Under the pieces are notes generated by a model. The model was not told the origin of the DNA. It ran no database searches and was given only the letters and a program-made list of their open reading frames with translations. Below, piece after piece: positions 7,393 to 16,150 of a stretch of 29,837 nucleotides of DNA. Origin of the DNA: Borrelia coriaceae (GTDB taxonomy: Bacteria; Spirochaetota; Spirochaetia; Borreliales; Borreliaceae). The stretch lies in NCBI RefSeq assembly GCF_023035295.1, contig NZ_CP075092.1, forward strand, positions 1-29,837, given 5' to 3'. The position numbers and the translations under genes were made by a program. Each line of letters opens with the position of its first letter. The stretch's first letter is position 1.

Positions 7393-7956
7393 ATGAAAAA
7401 TGTTATTCTAAATAGTAGAATTTTAAATACCAATGAAAATACAGAATCAACTGCATTAAAACATGAAAATTTGGTTCGTTATAATGAATTAAAAGAAAAA
7501 CTTAAACAAAATGCTAGGAAAGAAATTTATTACAAAGTGGAAAATATTAGAATTTTAAAAGAAATAAAGGATAATGAATATTATAAATTTGATGGGCATA
7601 AAAATTTTGACAGTTTTATTAAAAGTTATAGAATGGCTAAAACGCAAGTGTACGCTTATTTAAGATTAGCAAATGCCATAGCAGAAGGAATGCTTGCAGA
7701 GCAATATATCATTGAAAATGGTATTAATGAGTCACTTGCAATAATAAAGGATAAAGTAAGTCAAACAGTAAGAAAATCAAAGCAAAATTCTATAAAACCA
7801 TTGAGATTTCAACTTAAAAGCCAAGAGAGTTACAATTTTTACAAAGAAAATTCTAAGTTCACGGCATTCGTATTGGATACACTTTTTTCAAATGACAGGA
7901 ATTATTTGAATATACTATTTAAAAAATATTCCAGTTTAAATTTAAAAAATGATTAA
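7393..7956 (+). CDS. PF49 plasmid partition protein (ParB-like role)
   Basis: This 187-aa protein of family PF49 (putative plasmid partition protein) begins 11 nt after parA with an AAAGGAG site. Family-typical segments include HENLVRYNELKEKLKQNARKE and YYKFDGHKNFDSFIKSY. A likely DNA-binding helical region follows (MAKTQVYAYLRLANAIAEGM), then a basic C-terminal half. It is the last gene of the operon and probably acts as the DNA-binding partner of the ParA ATPase; this role comes from its position in the family cluster, not from a motif that proves it. Confidence 0.92.
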   Translation: MKNVILNSRILNTNENTESTALKHENLVRYNELKEKLKQNARKEIYYKVENIRILKEIKDNEYYKFDGHKNFDSFIKSYRMAKTQVYAYLRLANAIAEGMLAEQYIIENGINESLAIIKDKVSQTVRKSKQNSIKPLRFQLKSQESYNFYKENSKFTAFVLDTLFSNDRNYLNILFKKYSSLNLKND

Positions 7957-8056
7957 TGCAAATAAACAACTTGAAAAATCTCATTAATTTTGATAACCTT
8001 TTTTCAGGCTGTATTAATATATTTAATACTCCGGAAATAGTAATCTAGTGAACTTT

Positions 8057-8110
8057 AGTAGGTTCTATTGATAATTTTAATTTAAAATTATCAATAGAAC
8101 CTACTTTTTT
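8057..8110 (+). terminator. Strong terminator of the replication/partition operon
   Basis: A 24-bp perfect inverted repeat (8057-8080 with 8082-8105; core GTAGGTTCTATTGATAATTT) is followed by a T6 run. It lies 100 nt after PF49. The length of the stem is unusual, and it may also act as a cruciform near the replication genes. Confidence 0.85.
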
Positions 8111-9369
8111 ATTTATACGCTTAATCATTTCGATATATGACTATTTTTTATGCGATATAAAAAATTAAATACATACAAATAAAATGACAAAAGATGTTGT
8201 TCAAAATGAAAACACACCAAAAATTAAAGTGTCAATATTTAGTATAATAATGGATGAAACAAATTTATTCATATCTGTAAAGTATGGAAAGTGTGCCATA
8301 TCTTAAAGGAATGTCTTAGATGTTATATAAAGAAATTGTGACTTTGTTGTAGGTGAATGGATTTAAAACCACTCAAGAGATAAACATTCATAATACCATT
8401 TAATAGTAAGATGTAAAATTATAGTAGCATATCAAACATTGCTTATATGCATATTTGAAGTCAGATATGGCAAGTAGTATGGTATTCCAGTCAAAGAAGT
8501 GCTTATTCAAATTCTTAAAATCGATTCTGAGTATAAAAAAAATGACTCGAAAAAATCGGCAGTAAGAAGTTTTTTTAATAATATATCTTTTTTTATTGAA
8601 TAATAATAGTTATTATGGTTTCTCATTGTGTTTAGTGAGCATTAATAAAACACACCTATGTGACAATATAGACGAATATTTATGTTAAGATAAGGTGTAT
8701 ATTAGCTATTGATGTGAAAGATTACCAAATTCAAGTTTCAAAAGAGTTCTGTGTATAATCTAAGTATTAAGGTATTAAAAGATTTGACTGTCCTTTATGG
8801 AGAATAAATAGTACAAAAAATAGAGAATTTTACATTTAAGGTTATGGTTATTAAAAAATATCAAAAACATGTTCTGTTGATTATGAATTTGTTTCCTTTG
8901 TTAACGCGACATCTGAATTTATATCATCAAAATATTGTTTATTTAAGAATTCAAATTAATCTAGAAGTAATAAAAAGTTTTTCTTTGTTTGTTTTTTGAT
9001 TTTAAATATTTTTATATACTACTTTGGCAATAAGTTTATTGCTATGGGTTTATTTAAATAAATTGGTCTTAAATATTAGGATATCAGCTGTATGTTCTAA
9101 CTTTAATATTTATGTGTGAAAATAAGTAAATTCATTAACTTATTTTGTTCGTGTTAGGAAATATTTGCCAACACATAATATAGTAAAAGAAAGGGGTTTT
9201 TTATGTACTTATCTCTTTTAAAGTATTGCTACTAAAGGATATTGTTTCTTATCTGATAGAAATGCATATACATATATGAAAATAGTTGCATTTAGAAAAT
9301 TGTATTAACTAATTTTTTTGCAGTAATAAAGTCAATAGATAGAAAATTGGCAATAGCTATGTGTTTGTT

Positions 9370-9402
9370 TTTTGTTTTGCTTTTGTTTTGCTTTTGTTTT
9401 GG
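9370..9402. repeat. Three 11-bp tandem repeats
   Basis: Three consecutive units of TTTTGTTTTGC (the last ending in G) lie 19 bp before the vlp upstream-block relic. They are simple T/G-rich DNA, with no clear function. Confidence 0.8.
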
Positions 9403-9420
9403 AGTTTTCTCACTATCCAA

Positions 9421-9464
9421 TCTTTTAATTAGAGGATAGTATAAAAAGAGGCATGTAATTTATG
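9421..9464 (+). pseudogene. Relic of a vlp upstream block
   Basis: The segment runs from CTTTTAATTAGAGGATAG through GAGGCATGTAAT to an ATG. It matches the conserved block that precedes every archive vlp, for example 11150-11193, but the coding sequence after the ATG is not vlp and stops after four codons. I infer an old cassette whose body was lost or replaced. Confidence 0.65.
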
Positions 9465-10042
9465 CATTCTTTATAGATAGTGGACCTTTTGCTATTTATT
9501 TTTTTTCTTTTATAGTAGAAGGGGATACTTTATGGTAAGAGCAAATCAAAAGATATGATTATGTCAGGTGCTATAGTATGTGGGTTAAGAAGAATAATAA
9601 TTTCACTTGATGATAGGGCTATTACTAGCTTCTGTACTATTCCTATTGAAGTTGAAGGAATAGTAATAAAATTAATTATATTATTAACATAATTAATTAG
9701 GTATTAATTCAACATAAAAGTAAAGCTGCTTATTTTTAAAAAAGCATATGCTGACTGAAAATTTACATGCATTAGGAAAATATTTTAATATTTCTATACA
9801 TGATCTATGTTTTTGAAAAGTTGTTAGTCATCTTAGGTGATATAGTGATAAAAGGGATCGGGATCCCATACCAATATAATTTTAAATATTTTTACTCTAT
9901 AAACTTTTATTCTGATGGAGATTAATGTATATCCGTAAAGAAATGACCTATTATCCACAATAATGGATAGCTTTGCTATTTAATTATTTTAGCTATATTT
10001 TCTCTGAAAATTCAATTTTTCACCAATCTGATATAATAATGC

Positions 10043-10066
10043 ATATCAAGATTTTAATCTTAATAT
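10043..10066 (-). terminator. Possible weak terminator of the lipoprotein gene
   Basis: On the minus strand ATATTAAGAT pairs with ATCTTGATAT (one G-U pair) around a 4-nt loop, 18 nt past the stop. There is no T-run. Confidence 0.3.
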
Positions 10067-10083
10067 CTCTAAAAAGTGAATTA

Positions 10084-10839
10084 TTATAGTCTTCCTTCCT
10101 TAACTTTTTTGATAGTTTCTTCTAAAGCATTTGAAAGAGTTGCTATATCGCCTTTAATTTTAAAATAATGATTACCTTTATTTTTATTATTAACAAATTT
10201 ATTTTCACTTTCTATGTATTTATCATATTCCTTGGGTAATAAATTATATGTATCACTTTTCAAATTTTTATTAGCAATATTTAAAGTTAAATTTATGTTA
10301 CTTGTCTTATTTTTAATACTATTATTAAAAATAATTAATTCGTTATAGCTAAAAACAATGCATTGTGTACTCAAAAGGCTTTTATTTGAGTTTGACGCTA
10401 ATTTACTAATATTAGAGTCCAAAACAAATCTAATATTTAAATCATTCAAGTTTTTGTTCTTTAAGTATTCGTTTAATTCTCTTATAGTTTTAATATTTAA
10501 TTTATTTAGACATGCTGAATCTATTACTATACTAGTTTTACCAACAGATAATTTATTAGTTTTATTCGAACTATTTTGATAAAAGCTCTTTCTTGTTGAA
10601 ATAACTTGTTTTCCTAATAATTGGTGGTAACTTTTTGAAGTTTCAGACTTACTATCCAAGAATTCAAGCTCTAAATTGAACTTTATGGGTAGTTCTTCTA
10701 TATAAAAATATTTATTATTATCAAACATTATTTCAGTATAATCCTTAATTAGGCCAGATGATGGTTTACTAAATAAATTATGACTACAACCAAATATTAT
10801 AAATAAGAAGGGCAAAAAAATATTTTTTATAACTTTCAT
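10084..10839 (-). CDS. Unrecognised lipoprotein, 251 aa
   Basis: The N-terminus MKVIKNIFLPFLFIIFGC is a typical Borrelia lipoprotein signal with Cys18 as the acylated residue. An AGGAG site precedes the ATG. The mature part is Asn/Lys/Ser-rich, predicted mixed alpha/beta, with a beta-like stretch VGKTSIVIDSACLNK and an extra cysteine, then RFVLDSNISKLASN and STQCIVFSYNELIIF. I do not recognise the family. It is the only minus-strand gene between the replication cluster and the archive and faces away from it. A surface or periplasmic lipoprotein is all that can be said. Confidence 0.75.
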   Translation of the reverse strand: MKVIKNIFLPFLFIIFGCSHNLFSKPSSGLIKDYTEIMFDNNKYFYIEELPIKFNLELEFLDSKSETSKSYHQLLGKQVISTRKSFYQNSSNKTNKLSVGKTSIVIDSACLNKLNIKTIRELNEYLKNKNLNDLNIRFVLDSNISKLASNSNKSLLSTQCIVFSYNELIIFNNSIKNKTSNINLTLNIANKNLKSDTYNLLPKEYDKYIESENKFVNNKNKGNHYFKIKGDIATLSNALEETIKKVKEGRL

Positions 10840-11149
10840 TTCAATCTCCTGTGCAAGTAGAAAATCATTTTATACAGTTAATACTGATATGCATTAAGAA
10901 AAAACGTACTGTATACTTTTAAATATATTCCAACTATGTTAATTAAATTGTTAAGGGTATATTTATTTGATTTAAACCCATTCTTTACTAATTATTAGAT
11001 GTAATTGAATTTCAAGTTTTAGATTACGATTATAGTTTTTGTTGTAAGCTTTAAGATTGAAAAAGTTGTGTGAGCATTTAGCATAATAAATTATGAAAAT
11101 AAGAAGAATAAGAATAAAAAGTGAAATGTAATAATAAGATTTGTCTAGT
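10840..11149. other. Gene-free gap with a vlp 5' relic
   Basis: This gap between divergent genes should hold the promoter of the lipoprotein gene. The only recognisable piece is a degraded vlp start at 11093-11131. I see no strong sigma-70 promoter driving the first archive gene. Confidence 0.5.
11093..11131 (+). pseudogene. Relic of a vlp leader
   Basis: ATG here reads MKIRRIRIKSEM and then stops, closely matching the archive leader MKINIKNIRIKS. The following TGTAATAAT equals the bases coding for the lipidation Cys-Asn-Asn of intact genes, so the hydrophobic core appears to be deleted. No vlp body follows. Confidence 0.5.
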
Positions 11150-11190
11150 TTCTTTAGTTAGAGGATAGGAAATAAGGAGGCACGTAATAT

Positions 11191-12268
11191 ATGAAAATAA
11201 ATATTAGATTAAAAAGTATTTGTGCAACATTATTTATCTCTTTATTCCTTTCTTGTAATAATGGACCTGTTGATGAAGAGAATCCTCAGAATAAATTCTT
11301 AAAGTCTTTAGTTACTTTAGGTGATGACTTCTTATCTATCTTTACTTCTTTTGGCGAGATGTTTTCTGATACATTAGGATTTAAGGCAGATCCCAAGAAA
11401 TCTGATGTTAAAGATTACTTTGAAAAAATTCATGAAACTGTAGAGAAGACTAAGACATATCTTAAGAAAATTGTTGAAGATATGAAAAAAGAAAAGAATC
11501 GTAATTTTTCTGATACAAATGATGCTGTAACAACTTTAAATGCAGAATTGGATGATATAATTAAAGGCTCTAAAGCTGTTAGTGTGGCTATTGGTAATGC
11601 AGGTACTGAACCAATTGGTAATGTTGCTACTACTAATGATAAAAAAGGCGATGTTGGGACTGAAATTGATAGTTTAATCAATGGAATTAAGCATATTGTA
11701 GGAGTGGTACTTAAAGATGATAAAGGAACTCTTGTTGGAAATCCTAAAGCTGGTGATGATAAAAAGGCTGAAAATGGTACTACTCAAAGGGGTTCTAATG
11801 CTGGTGATGTAGGAAAGTTATTTGGTAATGTTAGTGATGGTAGTATTGCTTCTACCCCTGAGAAAGTTGCGGGTGATGCAGCAAAAGCTGTTGGAGCAGT
11901 AACTGGAGCGGATATCTTGCAGGCCATTTCTCAAGGTAGTTCTGGTGTTACTGCAAATTTAGCTAATACTAGTCCTACCTCGGCTGCTAATGTTGCTAAT
12001 CCTCAAGATGCGGAAGTAGCAGGAGCTATAGCATTAAGAGCCATAGCTAAAGGCGGTAAATTCGCTAACCATTCATCTACTGATATTACTGCTGCAGTTA
12101 AAGGAGTAGCAGTAAGTGCAGTAACTAAAGCATTAGATGCTTTAACTATAGCAATAAAAAAGACAATAGATAAAGGTCTTAAAAAAGTTAAAGAATGCTA
12201 TGAAACTTGGCGATCATGATCCTTCTGTAACTGCTGATAAGGGCGCTTCAGAGGCTCAAAGTAAATAA
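11191..12268 (+). CDS. vlp: Vlp archive cassette 1, majority type (C-terminal frameshift)
   Basis: Variable large proteins are the abundant surface lipoproteins switched by relapsing-fever Borrelia through gene conversion. This cassette has the archive leader in a form three codons shorter (MKINIRLKSICA), with lipidated Cys22. Conserved Vlp landmarks are [17 protein letters not shown] (about residue 229) and [17 protein letters not shown] (about 275). The frame as written stops at 12219 with the tail VKECYETWRS. An extra A at 12194/12195 explains this: without it the frame continues as VKDAMKLGDHDPSVTADKG to a stop at 12268, giving 358 aa like its neighbours. An AAGGAGG site precedes the ATG, with no evident promoter. 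Silent donor status is inferred. Confidence 0.93.
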
Positions 12269-12314
12269 TCTAAGATTTAATAATAAATAATTGAACTAAA
12301 AAATAAAGTCATTT

Positions 12315-12353
12315 AAGGAAAATACTTCTTATATAGTAGTTATTTTCCTTTTT
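12315..12353 (+). terminator. Terminator, GGAAAA type
   Basis: AAGGAAAAT (12315-12323) pairs with ATTTTCCTT (12342-12350), followed by T residues. It lies 46 nt after the restored stop of cassette 1. Confidence 0.8.
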
Positions 12354-12406
12354 GTATTTCTAGCCTCTTTAATTAAAGGATGGGGAAGAAAGGATGCAGG
12401 TAATAT

Positions 12407-13465
12407 ATGAAAATAAATATTAAAAATATTAGAGTTAAAAGTATTTGTGCAACATTATTTATTTCTCTATTCCTTTCTTGTAATAATGGAATGGAAGAGC
12501 TTCAAAAGGAAAATCAGTCTTTACGCTCTATATCTAATTTAAGACAACAATTCTTAGATGTTTTTACTTCTTTTGGTGATATGATGACTGGAACATTAGG
12601 GTTTGAGAAAGATCCCAAGAAAGCTGCTGTTGCTAAATATTTTAAGAGTATAGGGGATAGTTTGACAAAAACCAGGACATCTCTTGAAAAAATGGTTGAG
12701 AATATGAGAGCTGCAAATAATTTTGATGCTGGTAAAGTAGAGACTGAAGTAACAACTTTAAATAAAATACTTGACACAGTAATTGCTGGGGCTAAGACTG
12801 CTAGTGAGGCTATTGGTACTGAAAATGGTGAACTACTTGGTAATATTGATGTTGCTAGTGGAAATGCTAAAGGTGTACCTGGAGATGTTACGGACCTAGT
12901 AAAGGGAATTAAAGCAATTGTAGATGTAGTGCTTCAAGGTAAAGGTGAGCCTGTTGCTGGTGATAATAAAAAGTCTGATGATGGTACTGTTGGAGCTGGT
13001 GCAAGAGGTGATAATGCTGGTGAAGCAGGTAACTTATTTGCTAATTCTGCTATTGCTTCGAATGCAAAAAAAGCAGCATCAGATGTAACGAAGGCTGTTG
13101 GTGCTGTATCCGGTTCTGATTTATTGCAAGCCATGGTTAAAAATGATGATTCTATGAAATTAGCTAAATATGCTGGAGCTGCTGGTTCTATTGGTATTAA
13201 TGCTTCTAATGATGGAACTATAGCAGGTGCTATAGCGTTAAGAGCGATGGCTAAAGGTGGTAAGTTTGCTAATGGTAACGTTGGGGATGATGTTACTGTT
13301 ACAGTTAAAGGAGCAGCTTTAAGTGCGATAACTAAAGCATTAAATACTTTAACTATAGCAATAAGAAAAACAGTGGATGATGGTTTTAAAAAAGTTAAAG
13401 ATGTTATGAATATAAGTGATAATGACACTGCTGTAAGTACTGAATCTAGTACTGCTGCTAAATAA
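12407..13465 (+). CDS. vlp: Vlp archive cassette 2, majority type
   Basis: Intact 352-aa Vlp with lipobox LFLSC (Cys25). It differs from most majority-type members just after the leader: it has MEELQKENQSLRSISNLRQQFLD, the form found in the second and third body types, joined to a majority-type body (LGFEKDPKKAAVAKYFKSI). This makes it a leader/body mosaic. The usual VTGADIL motif is changed to VSGSDLLQAM (about residue 233), and [17 protein letters not shown] is near 272. The tail reads VKDVMNISDNDTAVSTES. The ribosome site is weaker than in its neighbours (AAAGGATGC rather than AAGGAGGC). Confidence 0.95.
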   Translation: MKINIKNIRVKSICATLFISLFLSCNNGMEELQKENQSLRSISNLRQQFLDVFTSFGDMMTGTLGFEKDPKKAAVAKYFKSIGDSLTKTRTSLEKMVENMRAANNFDAGKVETEVTTLNKILDTVIAGAKTASEAIGTENGELLGNIDVASGNAKGVPGDVTDLVKGIKAIVDVVLQGKGEPVAGDNKKSDDGTVGAGARGDNAGEAGNLFANSAIASNAKKAASDVTKAVGAVSGSDLLQAMVKNDDSMKLAKYAGAAGSIGINASNDGTIAGAIALRAMAKGGKFANGNVGDDVTVTVKGAALSAITKALNTLTIAIRKTVDDGFKKVKDVMNISDNDTAVSTESSTAAK

Positions 13466-13500
13466 ATAAACGTTATAATTAAAAAAATAAAGTCATTAGA

Positions 13501-13540
13501 GGAAAACACTTTTTTATATGAGAGTAGTTTTCCTTTTTTT
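13501..13540 (+). terminator. Terminator, GGAAAA type
   Basis: GGAAAAC (13501-13507) pairs with GTTTTCC (13527-13533), then T7. It lies 35 nt after cassette 2. Confidence 0.85.
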
Positions 13541-13552
13541 ATTTGTGTCTGG

Positions 13553-13594
13553 CCTATTTAGTTAAAGGATGGGTTAAAAGGAGGCACGTAATAT
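13553..13594 (+). repeat. Conserved vlp upstream block (representative)
   Basis: CCTATTTAGTTAAAGGATGG, a spacer, AAAAGGAGGCACGTAATAT and the ATG form a block of about 42 bp. It recurs before nearly every cassette; comparable copies end at 11190, 12406, 14944, 16150, 17433, 19186, 20479, 21670, 23271, 24503 and 25701. The first half is a small dyad (CTTTA..TAAAG). Together with the leader codons it gives more than 100 bp of shared homology, the likely 5' recombination tract. Confidence 0.85.
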
Positions 13595-14653
13595 ATGAAA
13601 ATAAATATTAAAAATATTAAGATAAAAAGTGTTTGTGTTACATTATTTATCTCTTTATTCCTTTCTTGTAATAATGGAATAGAAGAAAGCTTAGCAGATA
13701 AGGGAGCTGGAAAAGGGTTAAATGATATAATTGCAGATTCTAGAAAGATATTTTTGGATGCTTTTGTTTCTTTTGGAAATTCACTAAAAGAATCATTTAG
13801 TATTACTTCAACTACAACTAAAAAAGCAGTTGGAGAACGGTTGGGTAATGTTGGTGAGGCAGTTAAATTAGTTAAAGGTAACCTAGAAAGTTTAAAGGAA
13901 AAAGAGCATTTTGGTTTTATAAAAAACAAAGTTGAGACCTCAATTGATAATTCAATTAAGACTTTGGATAAGATAGTTAATGGAGTAGGTAAAATTAAAG
14001 AAGCTACTGCTGGTAGTGCTGATAATAAAATTGGTAATGCTACTAAAGATGGTGAGGATGCGGCCCCACCATCAGATACAGATAGTGTGAAGAGTATCGT
14101 TGAAGGAATTGGCATGGTTTATGGAGCAGCAAGGGAAACTGGTATTGATCCAAAAGGAGATGCTACTAAAACAGTGACTGACTCTAAAAAAGTTGGAAAC
14201 CTGTTTGGTAATAATGGTAGTATTGGTGGTGCAGATGCATTAAAAGCAGCTCATATGGCATTAACTAATGCTAGTGGTGCAGATATATTAGCAGCAATTG
14301 ATATAGCAGCTAAGGGTGGTACAAGTAAGCCCGCTGGTCAAATAAAAGATGCAACAAATGCTTTTGACATTGCTATTGCTACTCAAAATCATGGAGATGC
14401 TCATGTTGACGTTAGGACAAAAGGAGCAGTAATAGCAGCAGGAATAGCATTGAGGGCTATAGCTAAAGATGGTAAATTAGCAACTGTTGCTACTAATGCA
14501 CCAAAAGAAGAAATAAATGCAGTATTAATAGGTGCAGTGGGGAAAACTATAAATGAGATAGTATCTACTATAAGAAGAACAGTTGATAAATGTTTAAAAA
14601 ATGTTAGTGATTGCATAAAAGAAAATTCTAGTAGTGAAGTAAAATCTAAATAG
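13595..14653 (+). CDS. vlp: Vlp archive cassette 3, second type (Cys tail)
   Basis: Intact 352-aa Vlp, lipobox LFLSC (Cys25). After the leader it carries an insertion not seen elsewhere in the array (ESLADKGAGKGLNDIIADS). The body then begins DAFVSFGNSLKESFSITSTT, typical of the second body type. Landmarks are SGADILAAIDIA (about residue 224) and AAGIALRAIAKDGKLA (about 280). The tail RRTVDKCLKNVSDCIKENSS has two cysteines nine residues apart, absent from majority-type members, which could form an intramolecular or intermolecular disulfide. The ribosome site AAAAGGAGG is strong. Confidence 0.95.
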   Translation: MKINIKNIKIKSVCVTLFISLFLSCNNGIEESLADKGAGKGLNDIIADSRKIFLDAFVSFGNSLKESFSITSTTTKKAVGERLGNVGEAVKLVKGNLESLKEKEHFGFIKNKVETSIDNSIKTLDKIVNGVGKIKEATAGSADNKIGNATKDGEDAAPPSDTDSVKSIVEGIGMVYGAARETGIDPKGDATKTVTDSKKVGNLFGNNGSIGGADALKAAHMALTNASGADILAAIDIAAKGGTSKPAGQIKDATNAFDIAIATQNHGDAHVDVRTKGAVIAAGIALRAIAKDGKLATVATNAPKEEINAVLIGAVGKTINEIVSTIRRTVDKCLKNVSDCIKENSSSEVKSK

Positions 14654-14711
14654 TATAATTTGATGCTTAAACTATTCATTAAAATTGATTTTTTATAAGT
14701 GTTGTGATATT

Positions 14712-14743
14712 CAGGAATATCTATAAGGTATTCCTGTTTTTTT
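14712..14743 (+). terminator. Terminator, CAGGAAT type
   Basis: CAGGAATA (14712-14719) pairs with TATTCCTG (14729-14736), then T7. This stem sequence is found only after second-type cassettes. Confidence 0.85.
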
Positions 14744-14770
14744 GAGATCTGTTTTTACAAATGTCACTAA

Positions 14771-14892
14771 GATAACAGGTTCAGTAACTGGTGGACAAAG
14801 ATAAAGAATTGTCAGTAAAAAGATTAAATACTAAATGATAAAGTAATTAAGGGTGGCACTTATATTTGTATGAGAATTGTTTTTTCCTTTTT
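14771..14892 (+). pseudogene. Relic of a vlp 3' end
   Basis: GATAACAGGTTCAGTAACTG and the bases that follow align with the end of the third-type cassette and its downstream flank (about 21495-21610). They include a decayed terminator of the GGAAAA type (AAGGG at 14849, CCTTTTTT at 14887). This implies a lost cassette between cassettes 3 and 4. Confidence 0.4.
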
Positions 14893-14944
14893 TATGTTTA
14901 GCCTCTTTAGTTGAAGGAAAAGGATAAAAGGAGGCACGTAATAT

Positions 14945-16018
14945 ATGAAAATAAATATTAAAAATATTAGAGTAAAAAGTATTTGTGCAACATTATTTAT
15001 TTCTCTATTCCTTTCTTGTAATAATTCTGGTGAGGAATTAGAAAAACTTAAAAAGCAAAATAACTTCTTATCCTCACTTGCTAATTTAGGTAATGACTTC
15101 TTAAACGTTTTCACTTCTTTTGGGGATACACTTGGTGGTATTTTAAGTTTTGATTTTAAGACACCAAAGTCTGAGATTGGTAAGTACTTTAAGAATATAG
15201 AAAACAGCTTAACAGAAACAAAGACCAAGCTTGAGCAACTTGTTGCTGACATGAAATCAGAAGGAAATCCTAATGCTACTGCAACTGAGACGGCTGTAAA
15301 TAACTTAGTGACTAATACGCTTGCTAAGATCATTGCTGGTGCTAATGCTGTTAGTGAGGCGATTGGTAATGCGAGTGAACCAATTGCTAATATTGATGCT
15401 AAGACTAAAGGTGGTGCTGCAGGTAATGTTGATAAATTAATAGAGGGAATGAAAGATATAATAAAATTGGTACTTGGAGAAAAGGGTAATCCTAATGCTG
15501 GCACTGAGAAAAAGGCTGATGCTCTTGACAATCGTGCTGGTGGTAGTACTCCTACTAACGGTGAGGCAGGAAATTTATTTGATGCTTCAGCTAGTTCTGG
15601 AGTTGGTTCTGGTTCTGGGCATGCAAAGAAGGCAGCAGCTGATGCCGTTAAGGCTGTTGGAGCCGTAACTGGTGCTGATATTCTAAAAGCTATAGTTATA
15701 AATGGTAAGACTGCTGATACTAAAGCTGCTGAAGCTAAGGCTAAAGATGCAACCATAGCAGGTGCTATAGCGTTAAGGGCTATGGCTAAAGATGGTAAAT
15801 TCCCTGGTGTTGCTTCTGGTTCTTTTTCGACTGATAATGATGAGTATACAGCTGCAGTTAAAGATGCAGCAATAAGTGCCGTTACTAAAGTATTAAATAC
15901 ACTCACAATAGCAATAAGAAAAACAATAGATGCAGGACTTAAAACCGTTCAAGATGTTATGAAAATTAATCCTAATGATACTACTATATCTAATGAAGAT
16001 GGTATTTCTACTAAATAA
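14945..16018 (+). CDS. vlp: Vlp archive cassette 4, majority type
   Basis: Intact 357-aa Vlp, lipobox LFLSC (Cys25), with the leader variant SGEELEKLKKQNNFLSSLAN. Its body closely resembles the broken cassette at 24504: both have GEAGNLF followed by an ASSGVG segment, KAIV.NG.....TKAAEA and DGKFPGV or SGKFPGV. The two are probably recent duplicates that diverged by point change. Landmarks are [12 protein letters not shown] (about residue 237) and [17 protein letters not shown] (about 271). The tail is VQDVMKINPNDTTISNEDG. A long antisense frame covers the gene but is a composition artefact. Confidence 0.95.
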   Translation: MKINIKNIRVKSICATLFISLFLSCNNSGEELEKLKKQNNFLSSLANLGNDFLNVFTSFGDTLGGILSFDFKTPKSEIGKYFKNIENSLTETKTKLEQLVADMKSEGNPNATATETAVNNLVTNTLAKIIAGANAVSEAIGNASEPIANIDAKTKGGAAGNVDKLIEGMKDIIKLVLGEKGNPNAGTEKKADALDNRAGGSTPTNGEAGNLFDASASSGVGSGSGHAKKAAADAVKAVGAVTGADILKAIVINGKTADTKAAEAKAKDATIAGAIALRAMAKDGKFPGVASGSFSTDNDEYTAAVKDAAISAVTKVLNTLTIAIRKTIDAGLKTVQDVMKINPNDTTISNEDGISTK

Positions 16019-16054
16019 ATAGTAAATAAACATAACTAAATAATAAAGTCGTTT

Positions 16055-16096
16055 AAGGGAAACACTTTTCTGTTTGAGGATAGGTTGTTTTCCTTT
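16055..16096 (+). terminator. Terminator, GGAAAA type
   Basis: AAGGGAAAC (16055-16063) pairs with GTTTTCCTT (16087-16095) with one G-U pair. The following T-run is short. Confidence 0.75.
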
Positions 16097-16150
16097 AATT
16101 TCTGTCTAACCCCTTTGTTAGAGAATAGTGTCAAGGGGGTAGTATAATAT

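Larger units (their letters stand above)
8111..10083. other. Two-kilobase decayed, gene-free region
   Basis: No intact gene is seen. Short frames such as the 40-codon one at 8184 (MTKDVVQNENTPKIKVSIF) are interrupted by stops, and similar broken coding-like segments continue to about 8980. I cannot name the parent gene. Within the stretch are a vlp upstream block (9421-9464), three 11-bp direct repeats (9370-9402) and a small hairpin (10043-10066). It looks like a graveyard of former plasmid genes. Confidence 0.6.

Noticed and set aside
8184..8306. A 40-codon frame MTKDVVQNENTPK... as a gene
   Set aside because: It has no clear ribosome site, stops early and is followed by further broken frames; it is best read as part of a decayed gene I cannot name.
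14860..15906. A 348-codon open frame antisense to cassette 4
   Set aside because: Similar long antisense frames cover several vlp genes (for example 12934-13509, 13558-14115) and share the mirrored leader. They follow from vlp codon use, and the sense frame has the lipobox, ribosome site and family match.
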